64,000 bases of DNA, taken from assembly GCF_900114485.1 (NCBI RefSeq), contig NZ_FOTF01000002.1:1-64000 (forward strand), in the 5' to 3' direction. This DNA is from Loktanella salsilacus (GTDB lineage Bacteria > Pseudomonadota > Alphaproteobacteria > Rhodobacterales > Rhodobacteraceae). Positions 46,603 to 56,401 of this stretch are shown here, piece by piece. The notes below the pieces were generated by a model that worked only from the letters and a program-made list of their open reading frames with translations, was not told the DNA's origin and ran no database searches. Position 1 is the first letter of the stretch. Every line of letters begins with the position of its first letter. Position numbers and translations under genes: made by a program.

Positions 46603-47700
46603 ATGAAGATCAAAGGGCCGATCAGGGCACTTGGGGCGATGTCAGGCACGTCGCTGGACGGAATTGATGGCGCGGTGCTGGTCACCGACGGCGAAACGAT
46701 CACCAGTTTTGGCGAAACCGACTATCGCGAATACTCTGACCGCGAACGCGCCAGCCTGCGCAGCGCGCTGGGTCTGTGGCATGACGACAACGTGGCAGAG
46801 GCGGCCAAGGTTGTGGAACATGGGCATTATTCCTTGCTGGCGGGGTTCGAGGATATCGCGCTTGTCGGCTTTCACGGCCAGACGCTAGCGCATGATCCGG
46901 GCGGACGCGGCACGCATCAGGTAGGCGACGGCGCGGCCTTGGCGGATCGTTTGGGCTGGCCCGTGGTCTGGGATTTCCGCAGCGCTGATGTGCAATTGGG
47001 CGGGCAGGGTGCGCCGCTGGCACCGTTCTATCACTTTGCGCTGGCCCGCTGGATGCAGGCTGATGCACCTGTCGCGTTCCTGAACCTTGGCGGCGTGGGC
47101 AATCTGACGTGGATTGATCCCGGCAAAGCCCGGCCAGAGGATGACGGCGCTTTGCTGGCCTTTGATACGGGTCCGGCCAATGCGCTGCTGGACGACGCGA
47201 TGTTCAAACGTTTGGGCAAGGCGCTGGACGAGGGCGGGGCGCTTGCTGCTGCGGGAACCATCAACGACGATATTATTGCTGAGTTTCTGGCGCATCCGTA
47301 TTTTTACAAGATGCCGCCAAAGTCGCTTGATCGCGATACGTTTGAACGACTCGCCAAAGCCGTGGAAAAGCTATCCGATGCAGACGCTGCCGCGACTCTG
47401 ACCGCAGCAAGCGCGCTGGCCGTGTCAAGTGCGATGCAACACTGCCCAACTGCCCCCAGCACGATCTGGGTGGCAGGCGGCGGGCGTCACAACCCCGTTC
47501 TGATGCAGATGATTGCCGCCGCTGTCGATGTGCCCGTGCGCCCGGTGGACGAGGCCGGATTAGACGGTGATATGCTTGAAGCACAGGCATTTGCCTATCT
47601 TGCGGTGCGTGTCGCGCGGGGGCTGCCGACGTCCTGCCAAGGCACCACGGGTGTGCGTGCAGCCGTGAGTGGCGGCACCCTTAGCCGCCCCGGTGCGTGA
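46603..47700 (+). CDS. anmK: Anhydro-N-acetylmuramic acid kinase
   Basis: The 365-aa cytosolic enzyme hydrolyses and phosphorylates anhydroMurNAc, feeding murein recycling. The ATP-binding ASKHA fold is seen in [54 protein letters not shown] and [16 protein letters not shown]. The length is normal. ATG 46603 has an AAGGGA site; eleven codons further upstream there is a frame start with poor context. It is monocistronic. Confidence 0.94.
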   Translation: MKIKGPIRALGAMSGTSLDGIDGAVLVTDGETITSFGETDYREYSDRERASLRSALGLWHDDNVAEAAKVVEHGHYSLLAGFEDIALVGFHGQTLAHDPGGRGTHQVGDGAALADRLGWPVVWDFRSADVQLGGQGAPLAPFYHFALARWMQADAPVAFLNLGGVGNLTWIDPGKARPEDDGALLAFDTGPANALLDDAMFKRLGKALDEGGALAAAGTINDDIIAEFLAHPYFYKMPPKSLDRDTFERLAKAVEKLSDADAAATLTAASALAVSSAMQHCPTAPSTIWVAGGGRHNPVLMQMIAAAVDVPVRPVDEAGLDGDMLEAQAFAYLAVRVARGLPTSCQGTTGVRAAVSGGTLSRPGA

Positions 47701-47836
47701 CTGCACACATTCGCGTGAGTGTTGCAGACTTGCATCCACAATCTTGTGTTTCGTTTTTCTGGACCCTGGCGTGCTAACCAAACTCAATCCGGAGGGTTAA
47801 CTCACCGGAACGACCAAACTCCCAAAGGAATACAAA

Positions 47837-48427
47837 ATGAAAAACGTAATGATCGCAAGCGTCGTCGCTTCGCTGACCGCAACTGCATCCTTCGCTGGTG
47901 GCATCGCTGAGCCCGTCATGACCGTTGCACCCGCAGCGCCCGTGGCTGTTGCTGCTCCTGTCGTCATGACCAACGACTGGTCCGGCTTCTACGCTGGTGC
48001 ACAGGTTGGTTTTGGTCAGCTGGAAGCTGAACTTGACGACGTATCCGCTGACGAAGACCTGACTGCATACGGCGTTCAGGGCGGTTACCTGTACGACCTG
48101 GGCAAGTTCGTTGTCGGTGCAGAAGCTGCTTACACCCAGCTGGACGTTGATGGCGCTGACGACAACGCTGACGTGCTGCGCGCTGGTGTGATCGCTGGTT
48201 ACGACGCTGGTCGTTTCCTGCCATACGTGACCGCTGGTTACGCCAACGTTGATGCCGATGGCGTCGATGACGATGGCTACTACTACGGTGCTGGCGTTGA
48301 CTACGCTGTGACTTCCAAAGTCCGCGTTGGTGTTGAGTACCTCGAGCACAAGTTCGACAACTTCAACGACTCCGATGTCGACCTGACTGCAAAGACAACT
48401 TCGCTGAAAGTGTCCTACGTATTCTAA
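47837..48427 (+). CDS. Outer-membrane beta-barrel protein (OmpA/porin-like)
   Basis: The 196-aa protein has a signal peptide (MKNVMIASVVASLTATASFAGG) and a Pro/Ala-rich stretch, then DWSGFYAGAQVGFGQLEAEL, YGVQGGYLYDLGKFVVGAEAAYTQLDVDG, FLPYVTAGYANVDADG and VRVGVEYLEHKFDNF, ending in a C-terminal Phe as in BAM substrates. An eight-strand barrel of about 150 residues is likely. The codon use is even and the Shine-Dalgarno (AAAGGAA) is strong, so it may be highly expressed. A U-tract terminator follows directly. The ligand or role is unknown. Confidence 0.9.
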   Translation: MKNVMIASVVASLTATASFAGGIAEPVMTVAPAAPVAVAAPVVMTNDWSGFYAGAQVGFGQLEAELDDVSADEDLTAYGVQGGYLYDLGKFVVGAEAAYTQLDVDGADDNADVLRAGVIAGYDAGRFLPYVTAGYANVDADGVDDDGYYYGAGVDYAVTSKVRVGVEYLEHKFDNFNDSDVDLTAKTTSLKVSYVF

Positions 48428-48457
48428 TGACGTAGCGCCGAGCATCGTTTCGGCGGC

Positions 48458-48485
48458 AAAGGGCACCCTTCGGGGTGCCCTTTTT
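48458..48485 (+). terminator. Terminator after the outer-membrane barrel gene
   Basis: aaagggcaccc (48458-48468) pairs with gggtgcccttt (48473-48483) with a ttcg tetraloop, followed by a T-run. It is a classic rho-independent terminator. Confidence 0.92.
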
Positions 48486-48497
48486 GTTTGTGCGACC

Positions 48498-49670
48498 TTA
48501 ACGCACCAGCGTTCCAGCAAAGCTGGCAATGCGGCGCAACGCATCGGCTAGCAGATCATCGGCCACAGTCATGGCCACGCGGATATGCCCCGCGCCGCCC
48601 GCGCCAAAGCTTTCGCCGGGCATGACGCCGATCAGCTCTGCATCTAGCAAGGCATTGGCAAAGTCTTCGCCGCTCATCCCCGTGGCGCGCACGTCCAGCA
48701 TCGCGTACATCGCCCCGCTGATCGGTGCTGCGCGCACCGCGTTTTGCCCGGCCAGCGCGTCCATCACAATTTGGCGGCGGCGGCGGAACGGGGCGGCGAC
48801 GGCCTCTTCTGCGGCGGCCCCTTGGCCAAGGGCGAACAGCGCCGCATCCTGCACAAAGCCCGCAACGCCGTAAGTGTTGTGCGTCGCCAGGTTGTGGATC
48901 GCGTGAATGACCTCCGCTGGCCCGCAGACCCAGCCGACGCGGCTGCCGGTCATCGCGTGGCTTTTCGACATGGAATTCACGATCAGCGTCCGCTCTGCCA
49001 TGCCGGGCAGGGCGCGGGGGCTGATATGGGTGCCGTCCCAAACCTGCGTGTCGTACACCTCGTCCGAGATCAGCCACAGGTCATTGTCGCGGCACACATC
49101 GGCGATGTCATGCATCGTCTGTTCGGAATAGACCGCGCCAGTGGGGTTGTTGGGCGAGTTCACCAGCAGCGATTTTGCGCCCTTGGCGGCCGCGTCCAGA
49201 TCGGCGCGCAGCGGTTGAAAACCGTTGTCCGCATGGGCCAATACCGCACGCGGCACAGCGCCGACGGCGCGGATCGTGCCGGGGTAGGTGGCGTAATAGG
49301 GGTCGATAAACACTGCCGTATCGCCGGGGTCACAAACCGCGTGATGGGCTGCAAACAGCGCCGCTTGGCCGCCGGGCACAATGATGACGTTGTCTGGCCC
49401 GGTCGGCACGCCCGTCTGGCGTTCAATCCGCGCGGCCACAGCCTTGCGCAGGCTGGGAAATCCCGGGACCGGGGAATAGCCCGTATTGCCGCCCCGGGCC
49501 GCGGCGTCCATCGCCGCCAAAATCGACGGGTCGGTGCGCGTGTCGTGTTCCCCCATCGATAGCAGTGTGACAGGTGCGCCAGAGGCTTTCAGGGCCAGCG
49601 CGCGGTAATGCACGCTCCACCCGTCAGAGCCGCCGCCAGTGATATGCGTGATGCGAGATGAGAGTTTCAT
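48498..49670 (-). CDS. PLP-dependent class I/II aminotransferase
   Basis: The 390-aa enzyme transfers amino groups. PLP-fold motifs are GNTGYSPVPGFPSLRKAVA (aspartate aminotransferase N-terminus), VPGGQAALFAAHHAVCDPGDTAV, VNSPNNPTGAVYSEQ, ISDEVYD and the Schiff-base Lys in NSMSKSHAMTGSRVGWV (near residue 235). Arg in GHIRVAMT binds the carboxylate. The N-terminal SSRITHITGGGSDGWSVHYRALAL differs from standard AspC, so the amino acid substrate is open. ATG 49670 is chosen over a TTG four codons upstream. A duplicated 'ggcgaagtcaagc' pair lies in the 240-base gap upstream. Confidence 0.9.
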   Translation of the reverse strand: MKLSSRITHITGGGSDGWSVHYRALALKASGAPVTLLSMGEHDTRTDPSILAAMDAAARGGNTGYSPVPGFPSLRKAVAARIERQTGVPTGPDNVIIVPGGQAALFAAHHAVCDPGDTAVFIDPYYATYPGTIRAVGAVPRAVLAHADNGFQPLRADLDAAAKGAKSLLVNSPNNPTGAVYSEQTMHDIADVCRDNDLWLISDEVYDTQVWDGTHISPRALPGMAERTLIVNSMSKSHAMTGSRVGWVCGPAEVIHAIHNLATHNTYGVAGFVQDAALFALGQGAAAEEAVAAPFRRRRQIVMDALAGQNAVRAAPISGAMYAMLDVRATGMSGEDFANALLDAELIGVMPGESFGAGGAGHIRVAMTVADDLLADALRRIASFAGTLVR

Positions 49671-49909
49671 ACCCGCACCCAATCGGGGCAGATCGGCGAA
49701 GTCAAGCGGGGCGGGGGCGAAGTCAAGCAGGGTAGGCCAAGACTACTCGACAGGCGCAGGCGTCGGTGCTAAAGCAAGGATATGAACAAGCGCTGCACCC
49801 TTATTTGCTGCATTATTCCCTGCTGATCCAGTCCGCGGGCCGCTTTTTCACGTTTCTTTCCTGAACTGATGATCTAGGCCCGCAGGCGTAACGCCCGTGC
49901 GAGGCCCAC

Positions 49910-51355
49910 ATGACGACCGACCAGCCCATCATCCGTCTGCAGAACACCAAATCCCGCCGCCGCGAGGAGTTTGAGCCGCTCGATCCAAAGCGGGTCGGCA
50001 TCTATTTGTGCGGCCCGACGGTCTATGACCGGGCGCACCTTGGCAATGCGCGGCCTGTGCTGGTGTTCGATGTGCTGTATCGCCTGCTGCGGCAGACCTA
50101 CGGCGCGGAACACGTTGTCTACGTGCGCAATTTCACCGACGTTGACGACAAAATCAACGCCCGCGCCGCCGAAGCTGGCCGCGAGATTGGCGATATCACC
50201 GCCGAGACGATCCGCTGGTATCACGACGACATGGACGCGCTGGGTGCGCTGCGCCCGAACCACGAGCCGCGCGCGACCGATTTCATCGGCGCGATGGTCG
50301 ATATGATCAACGAGCTGATCCTGCGCGGCAATGCCTACGAGGCAGAGGGCCATGTCCTGTTCGCGGTCGACAGCTATGACGCCTATGGCGCGCTGTCGGG
50401 CCGGTCGCTGGATGATATGATCGCGGGCAGCCGGGTCGAGGTCGCGCCGTATAAGCGCAATCCGATGGATTTCGTACTGTGGAAACCCTCTGGCGCGGGC
50501 CAGCCGGGCTGGGACAGCCCGTGGGGCGTTGGTCGTCCGGGCTGGCATATCGAATGCTCTGCCATGTCGCGCGCGCTGCTGGGCCCTGCGTTCGACATCC
50601 ACGGCGGCGGCAACGATCTGCTGTTCCCACACCACGAAAACGAGATCGCCCAGTCCTGCTGCGCCGACCCTGAGGCGGGCTTTGCCACCTATTGGCTGCA
50701 CAACGAGATGCTACAGGTCGAGGGCAAGAAGATGTCCAAGTCGCTGGGCAACTTCTTTACCGTGCGCGATTTGCTGGACGAAGGCATCAGCGGCGAGGTG
50801 ATCCGCCTTGTGATGCTGGGCACGCATTATGGCAAGCCGATGGACTGGACCGCGAAAAAGCGGGACGACGCGGATGCGACCCTGCGGCGCTGGTATGGCA
50901 TTCTGGCCGGCCACGGTTTCGGCCCTGCGCTGATCAAGGCGCTGAAGGCCGATGGCCAGTGGGAACCGGATGCGGAATTCCTTGGCGTGCTTGCCAATGA
51001 CCTTAATACCCCCGGCGCGATTGCCCGGCTGCATGTGCTGGCCAAGGGTAAGACCCCGGCGCAGCTGGCAGGCTTTGCCCACGGGCTGGACCTGCTGGGG
51101 CTGGTCCCTGATTGGGCCGACCTGCCGCGCCTTGCGGGCGGTGAAGGCGGCGCGCAGGTGGATGACGCCATTGCCCAGCGGATCGACGCGCTACTGGACA
51201 CGCGCGCCAAGGCGCGGGCGTCCAAGGATTGGGATATGGCCGACCGGGTGCGCGACATCCTGACCGCCGCTGGTGTGGTCGTCACCGACGTCGGCGGGCA
51301 AGCCAGCTGGGCCGCCGGTCCTAATTTCGATGCCGCAGCACTCGTAGATCTGTAA
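49910..51355 (+). CDS. cysS: Cysteine--tRNA ligase
   Basis: The 481-aa synthetase charges tRNA-Cys. The zinc ligands are visible: Cys in YLCGPTVYD (near residue 28), Cys in WHIECSAMS and His/Glu in [11 protein letters not shown]. The HIGH motif is HLGNAR and the KMSKS motif [10 protein letters not shown]. The C-terminal part [23 protein letters not shown] is the usual tail. ATG 49910 begins [22 protein letters not shown] double-hairpin repeat and the cimA gene follow on the same strand. Confidence 0.96.
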   Translation: MTTDQPIIRLQNTKSRRREEFEPLDPKRVGIYLCGPTVYDRAHLGNARPVLVFDVLYRLLRQTYGAEHVVYVRNFTDVDDKINARAAEAGREIGDITAETIRWYHDDMDALGALRPNHEPRATDFIGAMVDMINELILRGNAYEAEGHVLFAVDSYDAYGALSGRSLDDMIAGSRVEVAPYKRNPMDFVLWKPSGAGQPGWDSPWGVGRPGWHIECSAMSRALLGPAFDIHGGGNDLLFPHHENEIAQSCCADPEAGFATYWLHNEMLQVEGKKMSKSLGNFFTVRDLLDEGISGEVIRLVMLGTHYGKPMDWTAKKRDDADATLRRWYGILAGHGFGPALIKALKADGQWEPDAEFLGVLANDLNTPGAIARLHVLAKGKTPAQLAGFAHGLDLLGLVPDWADLPRLAGGEGGAQVDDAIAQRIDALLDTRAKARASKDWDMADRVRDILTAAGVVVTDVGGQASWAAGPNFDAAALVDL

Positions 51356-51357
51356 TG

Positions 51358-51407
51358 CCGAATTTTCGTCGAAAATTCGGAAAAGGCAAATTTTCGGCGA
51401 AAATTTG
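51358..51407. repeat. Double AT-rich hairpin element, copy 2 (between cysS and cimA)
   Basis: 51358-51368 pairs with 51370-51380 (ccgaattttcg/cgaaaattcgg) and 51387-51396 pairs with 51398-51407 (caaattttcg/cgaaaatttg), with aaaagg between. Relative to copy 1 (5684-5734) the first stem has a T-to-A and matching A-to-T change, so pairing is kept. It ends 18 bases before the cimA ATG. Confidence 0.75.
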
Positions 51408-51425
51408 TACGCCAGAGGAGAAGGT

Positions 51426-53045
51426 ATGACCAAGGAACGTTTGTATCTGTACGACACCACTTTGCGCGATGGCCAGCAAACGCAGGGGGTGCAGTTTTCA
51501 ACCTCTGAAAAGCTAAAGATCACTGCGGTGCTGGACGCTCTTGGCGTGGATTACATCGAAGGCGGCTGGCCCGGCGCGAACCCGACCGACAGCGAGTATT
51601 TCGAGCAGGTCGGCCCGATGCGTCCGGTGCTGACCGCCTTTGGCATGACCAAGCGGGCTGGCCGGTCTGCGGAAAACGACGATGTGCTGGCGGCGGTGCT
51701 GAATGCCAATACGCCTGCGGTTTGCCTTGTCGGCAAGTCGCATTCGTTCCACGTGTCCACCGCGCTTGGCATCACCAACGACGAGAATACAGAAAACATC
51801 CGCGTCTCTGTCGCGCATATCGTGGCCCAAGGGCGCGAGGCGATGCTGGACGCAGAGCATTTCTTTGACGGCTATGCGTCCGATCCGGCCTATGCGCTGG
51901 AAGCGGTTCACGCCGCCCATGACGCCGGCGCGCGCTGGATCGTGCTGTGCGATACCAACGGCGGCAGCTTGCCCGATGATGTGGGCCGAGTGGTGGCCGA
52001 GGTGATCGCCAGCGGCATCCCCGGCGATAAGCTGGGTATCCATACGCATAACGACACGGAACACGCTGTGGCAAATACGCTTGCGGCGGTGCTTGCAGGC
52101 GCGCGGCAAGTGCAAGGCACGCTGAACGGTCTAGGAGAGCGCTGCGGCAATGCCAACCTGACCACGCTGATCCCGACACTTTTGCTCAAAGAACCCTTTG
52201 CCAGCCGGTTCGAGACGGGCGTGACGCTTGAGGCGCTGAAAGGCCTGAAAAAGGCCAGCCGCGTGCTGGATGATATCCTGAACCGGGTGCCCGCCAAGCA
52301 AGCCGCTTACGTCGGCAGTTCGGCCTTTGCCCATAAGGCAGGGCTGCATGCCAGCGCGATCGCCAAAGACCCTACGACCTATGAGCACATCGATCCGGCG
52401 CTTGTCGGCAACGCGCGCATCGTGCCGATGTCCAACCAAGCTGGCCAGTCGAACCTGCGCGAGCGGTTGATGCAAGCCGGACTAGAGGTGGAGCGGGGCG
52501 ATCCGCGTCTGCCGCGTATCCTTGACCGTATCAAAGAGATGGAATCGCAGGGGTATTCCTATGATACCGCGCAGGCCAGTTTCGAGCTGCTGGCGCGTAA
52601 AGAGCTGGGGATGCTGCCAGAGTTCTTTGAGGTCAAACGCTACCGCGTCACGGTCGAGCGGCGCCGCAACAAGCGCGGCAAGATGGTCAGCCTGTCCGAA
52701 GCCGTCGTCGTGGTGAAGGTCGCGGGCGAGAAGGTCCTGAATGTCTCAGAATCCATCGGACCCGACGGGTCGGACCGCGGCCCGGTGAACGCGCTGTCGC
52801 GCGCCTTGGCCAAGGATTTGGGGCCATATCAGGCAATCATCGACGATCTGCGCCTTATCGATTTCAAGGTCCGTATCACCGATGGCGGCACAGAGGCTGT
52901 GACCCGTGTCATCATTGATAGCGCCGATGCACAGGGCCGGACATGGTCGACTGTGGGCGTCAGCGCGAATATCGTCGATGCGTCCTTTGATGCGCTGCTT
53001 GATGCGATCAATTGGAAGCTGATCCGTGATGGGGCGACTGTTTGA
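51426..53045 (+). CDS. cimA: (R)-citramalate synthase
   Basis: The 539-aa enzyme condenses pyruvate and acetyl-CoA into citramalate, an isoleucine route from pyruvate. The TIM barrel has DTTLRDGQQTQGVQFS, IEGGWPGANPTDSEYF, the LGIHTHNDTEHAVANT metal His pair and NGLGERCGNANLTTLIPTL. The C-terminal LeuA dimerisation/regulatory domain is present (FEVKRYRVTVERRRNKRGKMVSLSEAVV, ITDGGTEAVTRV). Isopropylmalate synthase is excluded by the start MTKERLYLYDTTLRDG and the GGWPGANP segment of CimA. ATG 51426 has AGAGGAGAAGG. The gene follows a hairpin repeat element, not cysS directly. Confidence 0.93.
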   Translation: MTKERLYLYDTTLRDGQQTQGVQFSTSEKLKITAVLDALGVDYIEGGWPGANPTDSEYFEQVGPMRPVLTAFGMTKRAGRSAENDDVLAAVLNANTPAVCLVGKSHSFHVSTALGITNDENTENIRVSVAHIVAQGREAMLDAEHFFDGYASDPAYALEAVHAAHDAGARWIVLCDTNGGSLPDDVGRVVAEVIASGIPGDKLGIHTHNDTEHAVANTLAAVLAGARQVQGTLNGLGERCGNANLTTLIPTLLLKEPFASRFETGVTLEALKGLKKASRVLDDILNRVPAKQAAYVGSSAFAHKAGLHASAIAKDPTTYEHIDPALVGNARIVPMSNQAGQSNLRERLMQAGLEVERGDPRLPRILDRIKEMESQGYSYDTAQASFELLARKELGMLPEFFEVKRYRVTVERRRNKRGKMVSLSEAVVVVKVAGEKVLNVSESIGPDGSDRGPVNALSRALAKDLGPYQAIIDDLRLIDFKVRITDGGTEAVTRVIIDSADAQGRTWSTVGVSANIVDASFDALLDAINWKLIRDGATV

Positions 53046-53075
53046 TTTTGAGTGTATTTGGCAAGGTGAAATCCG

Positions 53076-53843
53076 ATGAGCTTTGAGGCCTGCGCGCAGC
53101 TGGTGGAGCGGGGCGATCCGGTGCGGTTTCGCGCTGCGATGGCTGCGCCCGTGGCAGCGCGCCGCGTCTTGTTTCCGCTTTATGCCTTTAACCTAGAAGT
53201 CGCGCGGGCCCCTTGGGTGACCAAGGAAGCGATGATCGCCGAGATGCGGCTGCAATGGTGGCGTGACGTGCTGGAGGAAGTGGCGTCGGGTCAAACTGTA
53301 CGGCGCCATGAGGTTACCGATGCTTTGGCGCAGGTGCTTGATCCCGAAGGCGCGCGGGCATTGGATGAGCTTGTCGCGATGCGGCGCTGGGATGTCTATT
53401 CCGATGTGTTCGAGGATCGCGCGCATCTGGACAGCTATATCGCGGCGACCTCTGGCGCGTTGATGGGGGTTGCGGCGCGGCTGCTAGGGCCAGCGGATGC
53501 GGATGTTGTCGCCGATTATGCTTACGGTGTCGGCGTTGCGAATTTTCTGCGGGCTATTCCGGCGCTGGAAGATGCAGGGCGCAAGCCTTTGATCGATGGC
53601 ACGCCGGACGGTGTGCGCGATCTGGCGCGGGATGCGCTGGCGCGGCTTGACAGAGCGCGGGGGATGCGGCGCAAGGTGTCCAAGGCGGCAGGCGCGGCGT
53701 TGCTGCCGGGCTGGCAAGCGCGGGGTGTTCTGGTTCGCGCCGCGCAAGAGCCCGCGCGCGTGGTCGAGGGGCTGCTGGAGCCCGCGCCCGTCGCGGATCA
53801 GCTGCGCCTGGCGCGGGCCGCGACCTTTGGTTGGTGGCGTTAA
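53076..53843 (+). CDS. Squalene/phytoene synthase family protein
   Basis: The 255-aa all-helical protein belongs to the trans-isoprenyl synthase family: ALYAFNLEVAR-like FPLYAFNLEVARAPWVTKEAMIAEMRLQWWRDVLEEV, YIAATSGALMGVAARLLG, and ANFLRAIPALEDAGRKPLIDG. The two DxxxD motifs expected in genuine phytoene synthases are poorly kept (WWRDVLEE for the first; no clear second), so it resembles the NDUFAF6-like group tied to respiratory complex I assembly more than a carotenoid enzyme. No other carotenoid genes are near. It follows cimA by 30 bases and converges on the MFS gene. Confidence 0.82.
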   Translation: MSFEACAQLVERGDPVRFRAAMAAPVAARRVLFPLYAFNLEVARAPWVTKEAMIAEMRLQWWRDVLEEVASGQTVRRHEVTDALAQVLDPEGARALDELVAMRRWDVYSDVFEDRAHLDSYIAATSGALMGVAARLLGPADADVVADYAYGVGVANFLRAIPALEDAGRKPLIDGTPDGVRDLARDALARLDRARGMRRKVSKAAGAALLPGWQARGVLVRAAQEPARVVEGLLEPAPVADQLRLARAATFGWWR

Positions 53844-55054
53844 GCGAGCGGCCTGCGGGCGCTAAAGATCAGCCAGATCAGCGCGCCGCCCGCCAGCACC
53901 AGCAGCGGGATCATTGCCATATTGACCATGTTCCAGCCTTGCACCGCAGAGCCGCCAGCGCAGTTCATGAGCCCGCCAGAGGCAAGCGACGCGACGGTGA
54001 CCATGCCAAACACGATGGTATCGTTCAGGCCTTGGACAACGCCGCGCTCTGCCGTGTTATGGCTGCCGGCGAGCATTGTGGTGGCTCCGATGAAGCCGAA
54101 GTTCCAGCCAATTCCTAGCAGCACCAGCGCGCCAAAGAAGTTGCCAAGCGTCACGCCGGACAGGGCGACCATGCCGGCAAGGCCAAGGATCACAAGACCT
54201 GCGCCGACGATTTTCGTTACGCCAAAGCGGGCGATCAGGTGGCCGGTGAAGAAGCTGGGCAAATACATCGCGATGACGTGGGCTGACACGATGTCGTTGG
54301 CGTTATTCTTGGTAAAGCCGCAGCCGACGACGGCCAGCGGGGTCGAGGTCATCACGAGGTTCATCAGCGCATAAGACACCATGCCGCAGACGATCGCGAC
54401 GACGATGCGCGGGTCACGCAGCAGCTGCCCCCGCGTGCGGGGCGGGATGGCGTGAAGGACCTGAGGCTGGCCGCGGGTGCCTTTCGGCAGGTCGAGGAAA
54501 AAGAACAGGCTCATGCCGACCAGATTGATGCCAGCGACCGCTAGGTAGGTGCCAAGGAAGGGCACGACCAACGCGTCTTGGACCAGTTTGTTGAGTTGCG
54601 GGCCGATCAGGGCCGAGATTAATCCGCCCGCCAGCACGTATGAAATCGCCTTGGGCTTAAAGCTGTCAGAGGCGGTATCGGCGGCGGCGAAGCGGTAAAA
54701 GCCCTGCGCGCTCATGTAGATGCCGGTGAAGAATGAACCGAGCAGCAAGATCGCGAAGGAGCCGACATAAAGGCCGTATGCTGCAATCAGCGCACCCAGC
54801 GCGCCAGCGGCGGCCCCAAGGACAAAGCCAAAGCGGCGGCCTCGGCGCTGCATCAGCGGGGATAGCCAAGGGGCGGTGGTCATGGAGCTGAAGACGATAA
54901 AGGTGATCGGCAAGGTCGCGAGGCAGATAATTGGCGACAGCATGCCACCTGCAAGGCCGCCAATCACAAAGATCATCGGCATCTGCGCGCCCAGTAGCGC
55001 CTGCGCGGCAACCAGCACCGCGACGTTTCGTTTGGCGCGCGAATCGTCGATCAT
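53840..55054 (-). CDS. Major facilitator superfamily transporter
   Basis: The 404-aa inner-membrane protein has 12 predicted helices; the loop between helices 2 and 3 has LSPLMQRRGRRFGFVLG, the usual GxxxDRxGRR-like motif. Substrate cues are absent; it has no drug- or sugar-specific signature. It is divergent-free: its start at 55054 is 28 bases from the cobB end, and its 3' end overlaps the phytoene-synthase-like gene by 4 bases. Because it trails the cob genes on the same strand it may be co-transcribed with cobB, but a link to B12 transport is guesswork. Confidence 0.9.
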   Translation of the reverse strand: MIDDSRAKRNVAVLVAAQALLGAQMPMIFVIGGLAGGMLSPIICLATLPITFIVFSSMTTAPWLSPLMQRRGRRFGFVLGAAAGALGALIAAYGLYVGSFAILLLGSFFTGIYMSAQGFYRFAAADTASDSFKPKAISYVLAGGLISALIGPQLNKLVQDALVVPFLGTYLAVAGINLVGMSLFFFLDLPKGTRGQPQVLHAIPPRTRGQLLRDPRIVVAIVCGMVSYALMNLVMTSTPLAVVGCGFTKNNANDIVSAHVIAMYLPSFFTGHLIARFGVTKIVGAGLVILGLAGMVALSGVTLGNFFGALVLLGIGWNFGFIGATTMLAGSHNTAERGVVQGLNDTIVFGMVTVASLASGGLMNCAGGSAVQGWNMVNMAMIPLLVLAGGALIWLIFSARRPLA

Positions 55055-55081
55055 GGGGGAGTCCTTATATCGTTGCCGATC

Positions 55082-56344
55082 TTATGCCCCGTCGATGATG
55101 TGGGCGAAAGACCCCGCGACCCGGCCAAGGCGCAGGCCCATCGGCGGCAGGGCATCGCCTGCGGCGTCTTGGGCGGTGAACAGCGGATCACCTGCGGCGC
55201 GGCTGGTGGTGGCATAGTGAAATTCGTGACCGCGCCATGCGCCGGCAAAGGGGCCATGCATGGCGTGCAGCTGGCGATAGCCAAGGTGCAATTTGCGTGC
55301 GGCAAAAGAGGTGTCGAGCCGCAGCAGCCCTGCCATGGCGTGCACGGTGCCATCGGCGGTCGTCAGGCTGTCGCCAAGGGTCATATACCCGCCACATTCT
55401 CCATATATATCAGTTGATTGTGCGGCGTTCTTCAAGCTTTGCATGAAGGTCTGGGCAGCAGCAAGCTGGGGGGCGTAAAGCTCTGGGTAGCCGCCGGGCA
55501 GGATGATCAGATCGGCGTCAGGTACAGGGTCATTGGCGAGTGGCGAGAAGGGCGTGATCTGCGCGCCAGCGGCCTGCCAGTCTTGCAGCTGGTGGGGGTA
55601 GAAAAAGGAAAACGCGACATCCTGCGCGATGGCAATGCGTTGCGCGGGCGGCGGCGCGGTCCGGGTGCTTGGCGCGGGCAAAGGCTGCGCCAAGGCCGTC
55701 AGCGCTGCCAGATCGCAGCCCGCTGTGACCCAATCGGCGGCGCGGTCCAGAAATGCGGGCAATGCGGGGTCTTCCATCGCTTGCTCTAAGCCAAGGTGCC
55801 GGGACGGGCGGGCCAGATCATCGCGGCGGGGCAAGGCCCCCAAGATCGGCAGGCCAAGGGGGCCAAGCGCGCGGCGCAGCATGGCGGCGTGCCGGTCTGA
55901 TCCGACCTTGTTCAGGATGATGCCAGCGATGCGGACAGCGGGGTCATGATGGGCAAATCCCGCCACCAGCGGCGCAATGGACTGCGCCATGCGGGCGGCG
56001 TCGACAATCAGGACGACGGGCAGGCCAAGGATCCGCGCCAGATCAGCGCTGGAGCCTGCCCTGTCCGGCGGGGCGCCGTCGAAAAGGCCCATGGCCCCCT
56101 CGATCAAGAGTAAATCCTCGGTCGCCGCGCGGGACTGGGTGGCGGCGGCGGACATCGCCCAAGCGTCAAGGTTCAGGCAGGGCTTGCCCGTGGCCGCGGC
56201 ATGATAGGCGGGGTCAATGTAGTCGGGGCCGGATTTCGCGCCGCGCACGCAGACGCCAGCGCGGGTGAGGGCGCGCAGCAGCCCAAGCGTGACGGTGGTC
56301 TTGCCGCTGCCGGACGCGGGGGCCGCGAGGATCAGGCCCGGCAT
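55082..56344 (-). CDS. cobB: Cobyrinate a,c-diamide synthase (CobB/CbiA)
   Basis: The 420-aa enzyme amidates the a and c carboxyls of (hydrogeno)byrinate using glutamine and ATP. The N-terminal P-loop is APASGSGKTTVTLGLLRAL, followed by KSGPDYIDPAYHAAATGKPCLNLD and LLIEGAMGLFDG. The C-terminal glutamine amidotransferase domain has the nucleophile Cys in YGECGGYMTLG (near residue 345) and LPGGYPELYAPQLAAA. Whether it amidates hydrogenobyrinate (CobB, aerobic) or cobyrinate (CbiA, anaerobic) depends on cobalt insertion timing, which is not visible here. It is the last of the minus-strand cob genes, 57 bases after cobA. Confidence 0.93.
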   Translation of the reverse strand: MPGLILAAPASGSGKTTVTLGLLRALTRAGVCVRGAKSGPDYIDPAYHAAATGKPCLNLDAWAMSAAATQSRAATEDLLLIEGAMGLFDGAPPDRAGSSADLARILGLPVVLIVDAARMAQSIAPLVAGFAHHDPAVRIAGIILNKVGSDRHAAMLRRALGPLGLPILGALPRRDDLARPSRHLGLEQAMEDPALPAFLDRAADWVTAGCDLAALTALAQPLPAPSTRTAPPPAQRIAIAQDVAFSFFYPHQLQDWQAAGAQITPFSPLANDPVPDADLIILPGGYPELYAPQLAAAQTFMQSLKNAAQSTDIYGECGGYMTLGDSLTTADGTVHAMAGLLRLDTSFAARKLHLGYRQLHAMHGPFAGAWRGHEFHYATTSRAAGDPLFTAQDAAGDALPPMGLRLGRVAGSFAHIIDGA

Positions 56345-56401
56345 CGGGCCACTGATGCCTCCGGCGGGAGTATTTTTGGCAAGATGATGAGGGGCATGGG
56401 C

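Noticed and set aside
53076-53843. Carotenoid biosynthesis locus
   Set aside because: The phytoene-synthase-like protein lacks clear DxxxD motifs and no other crt gene is near.
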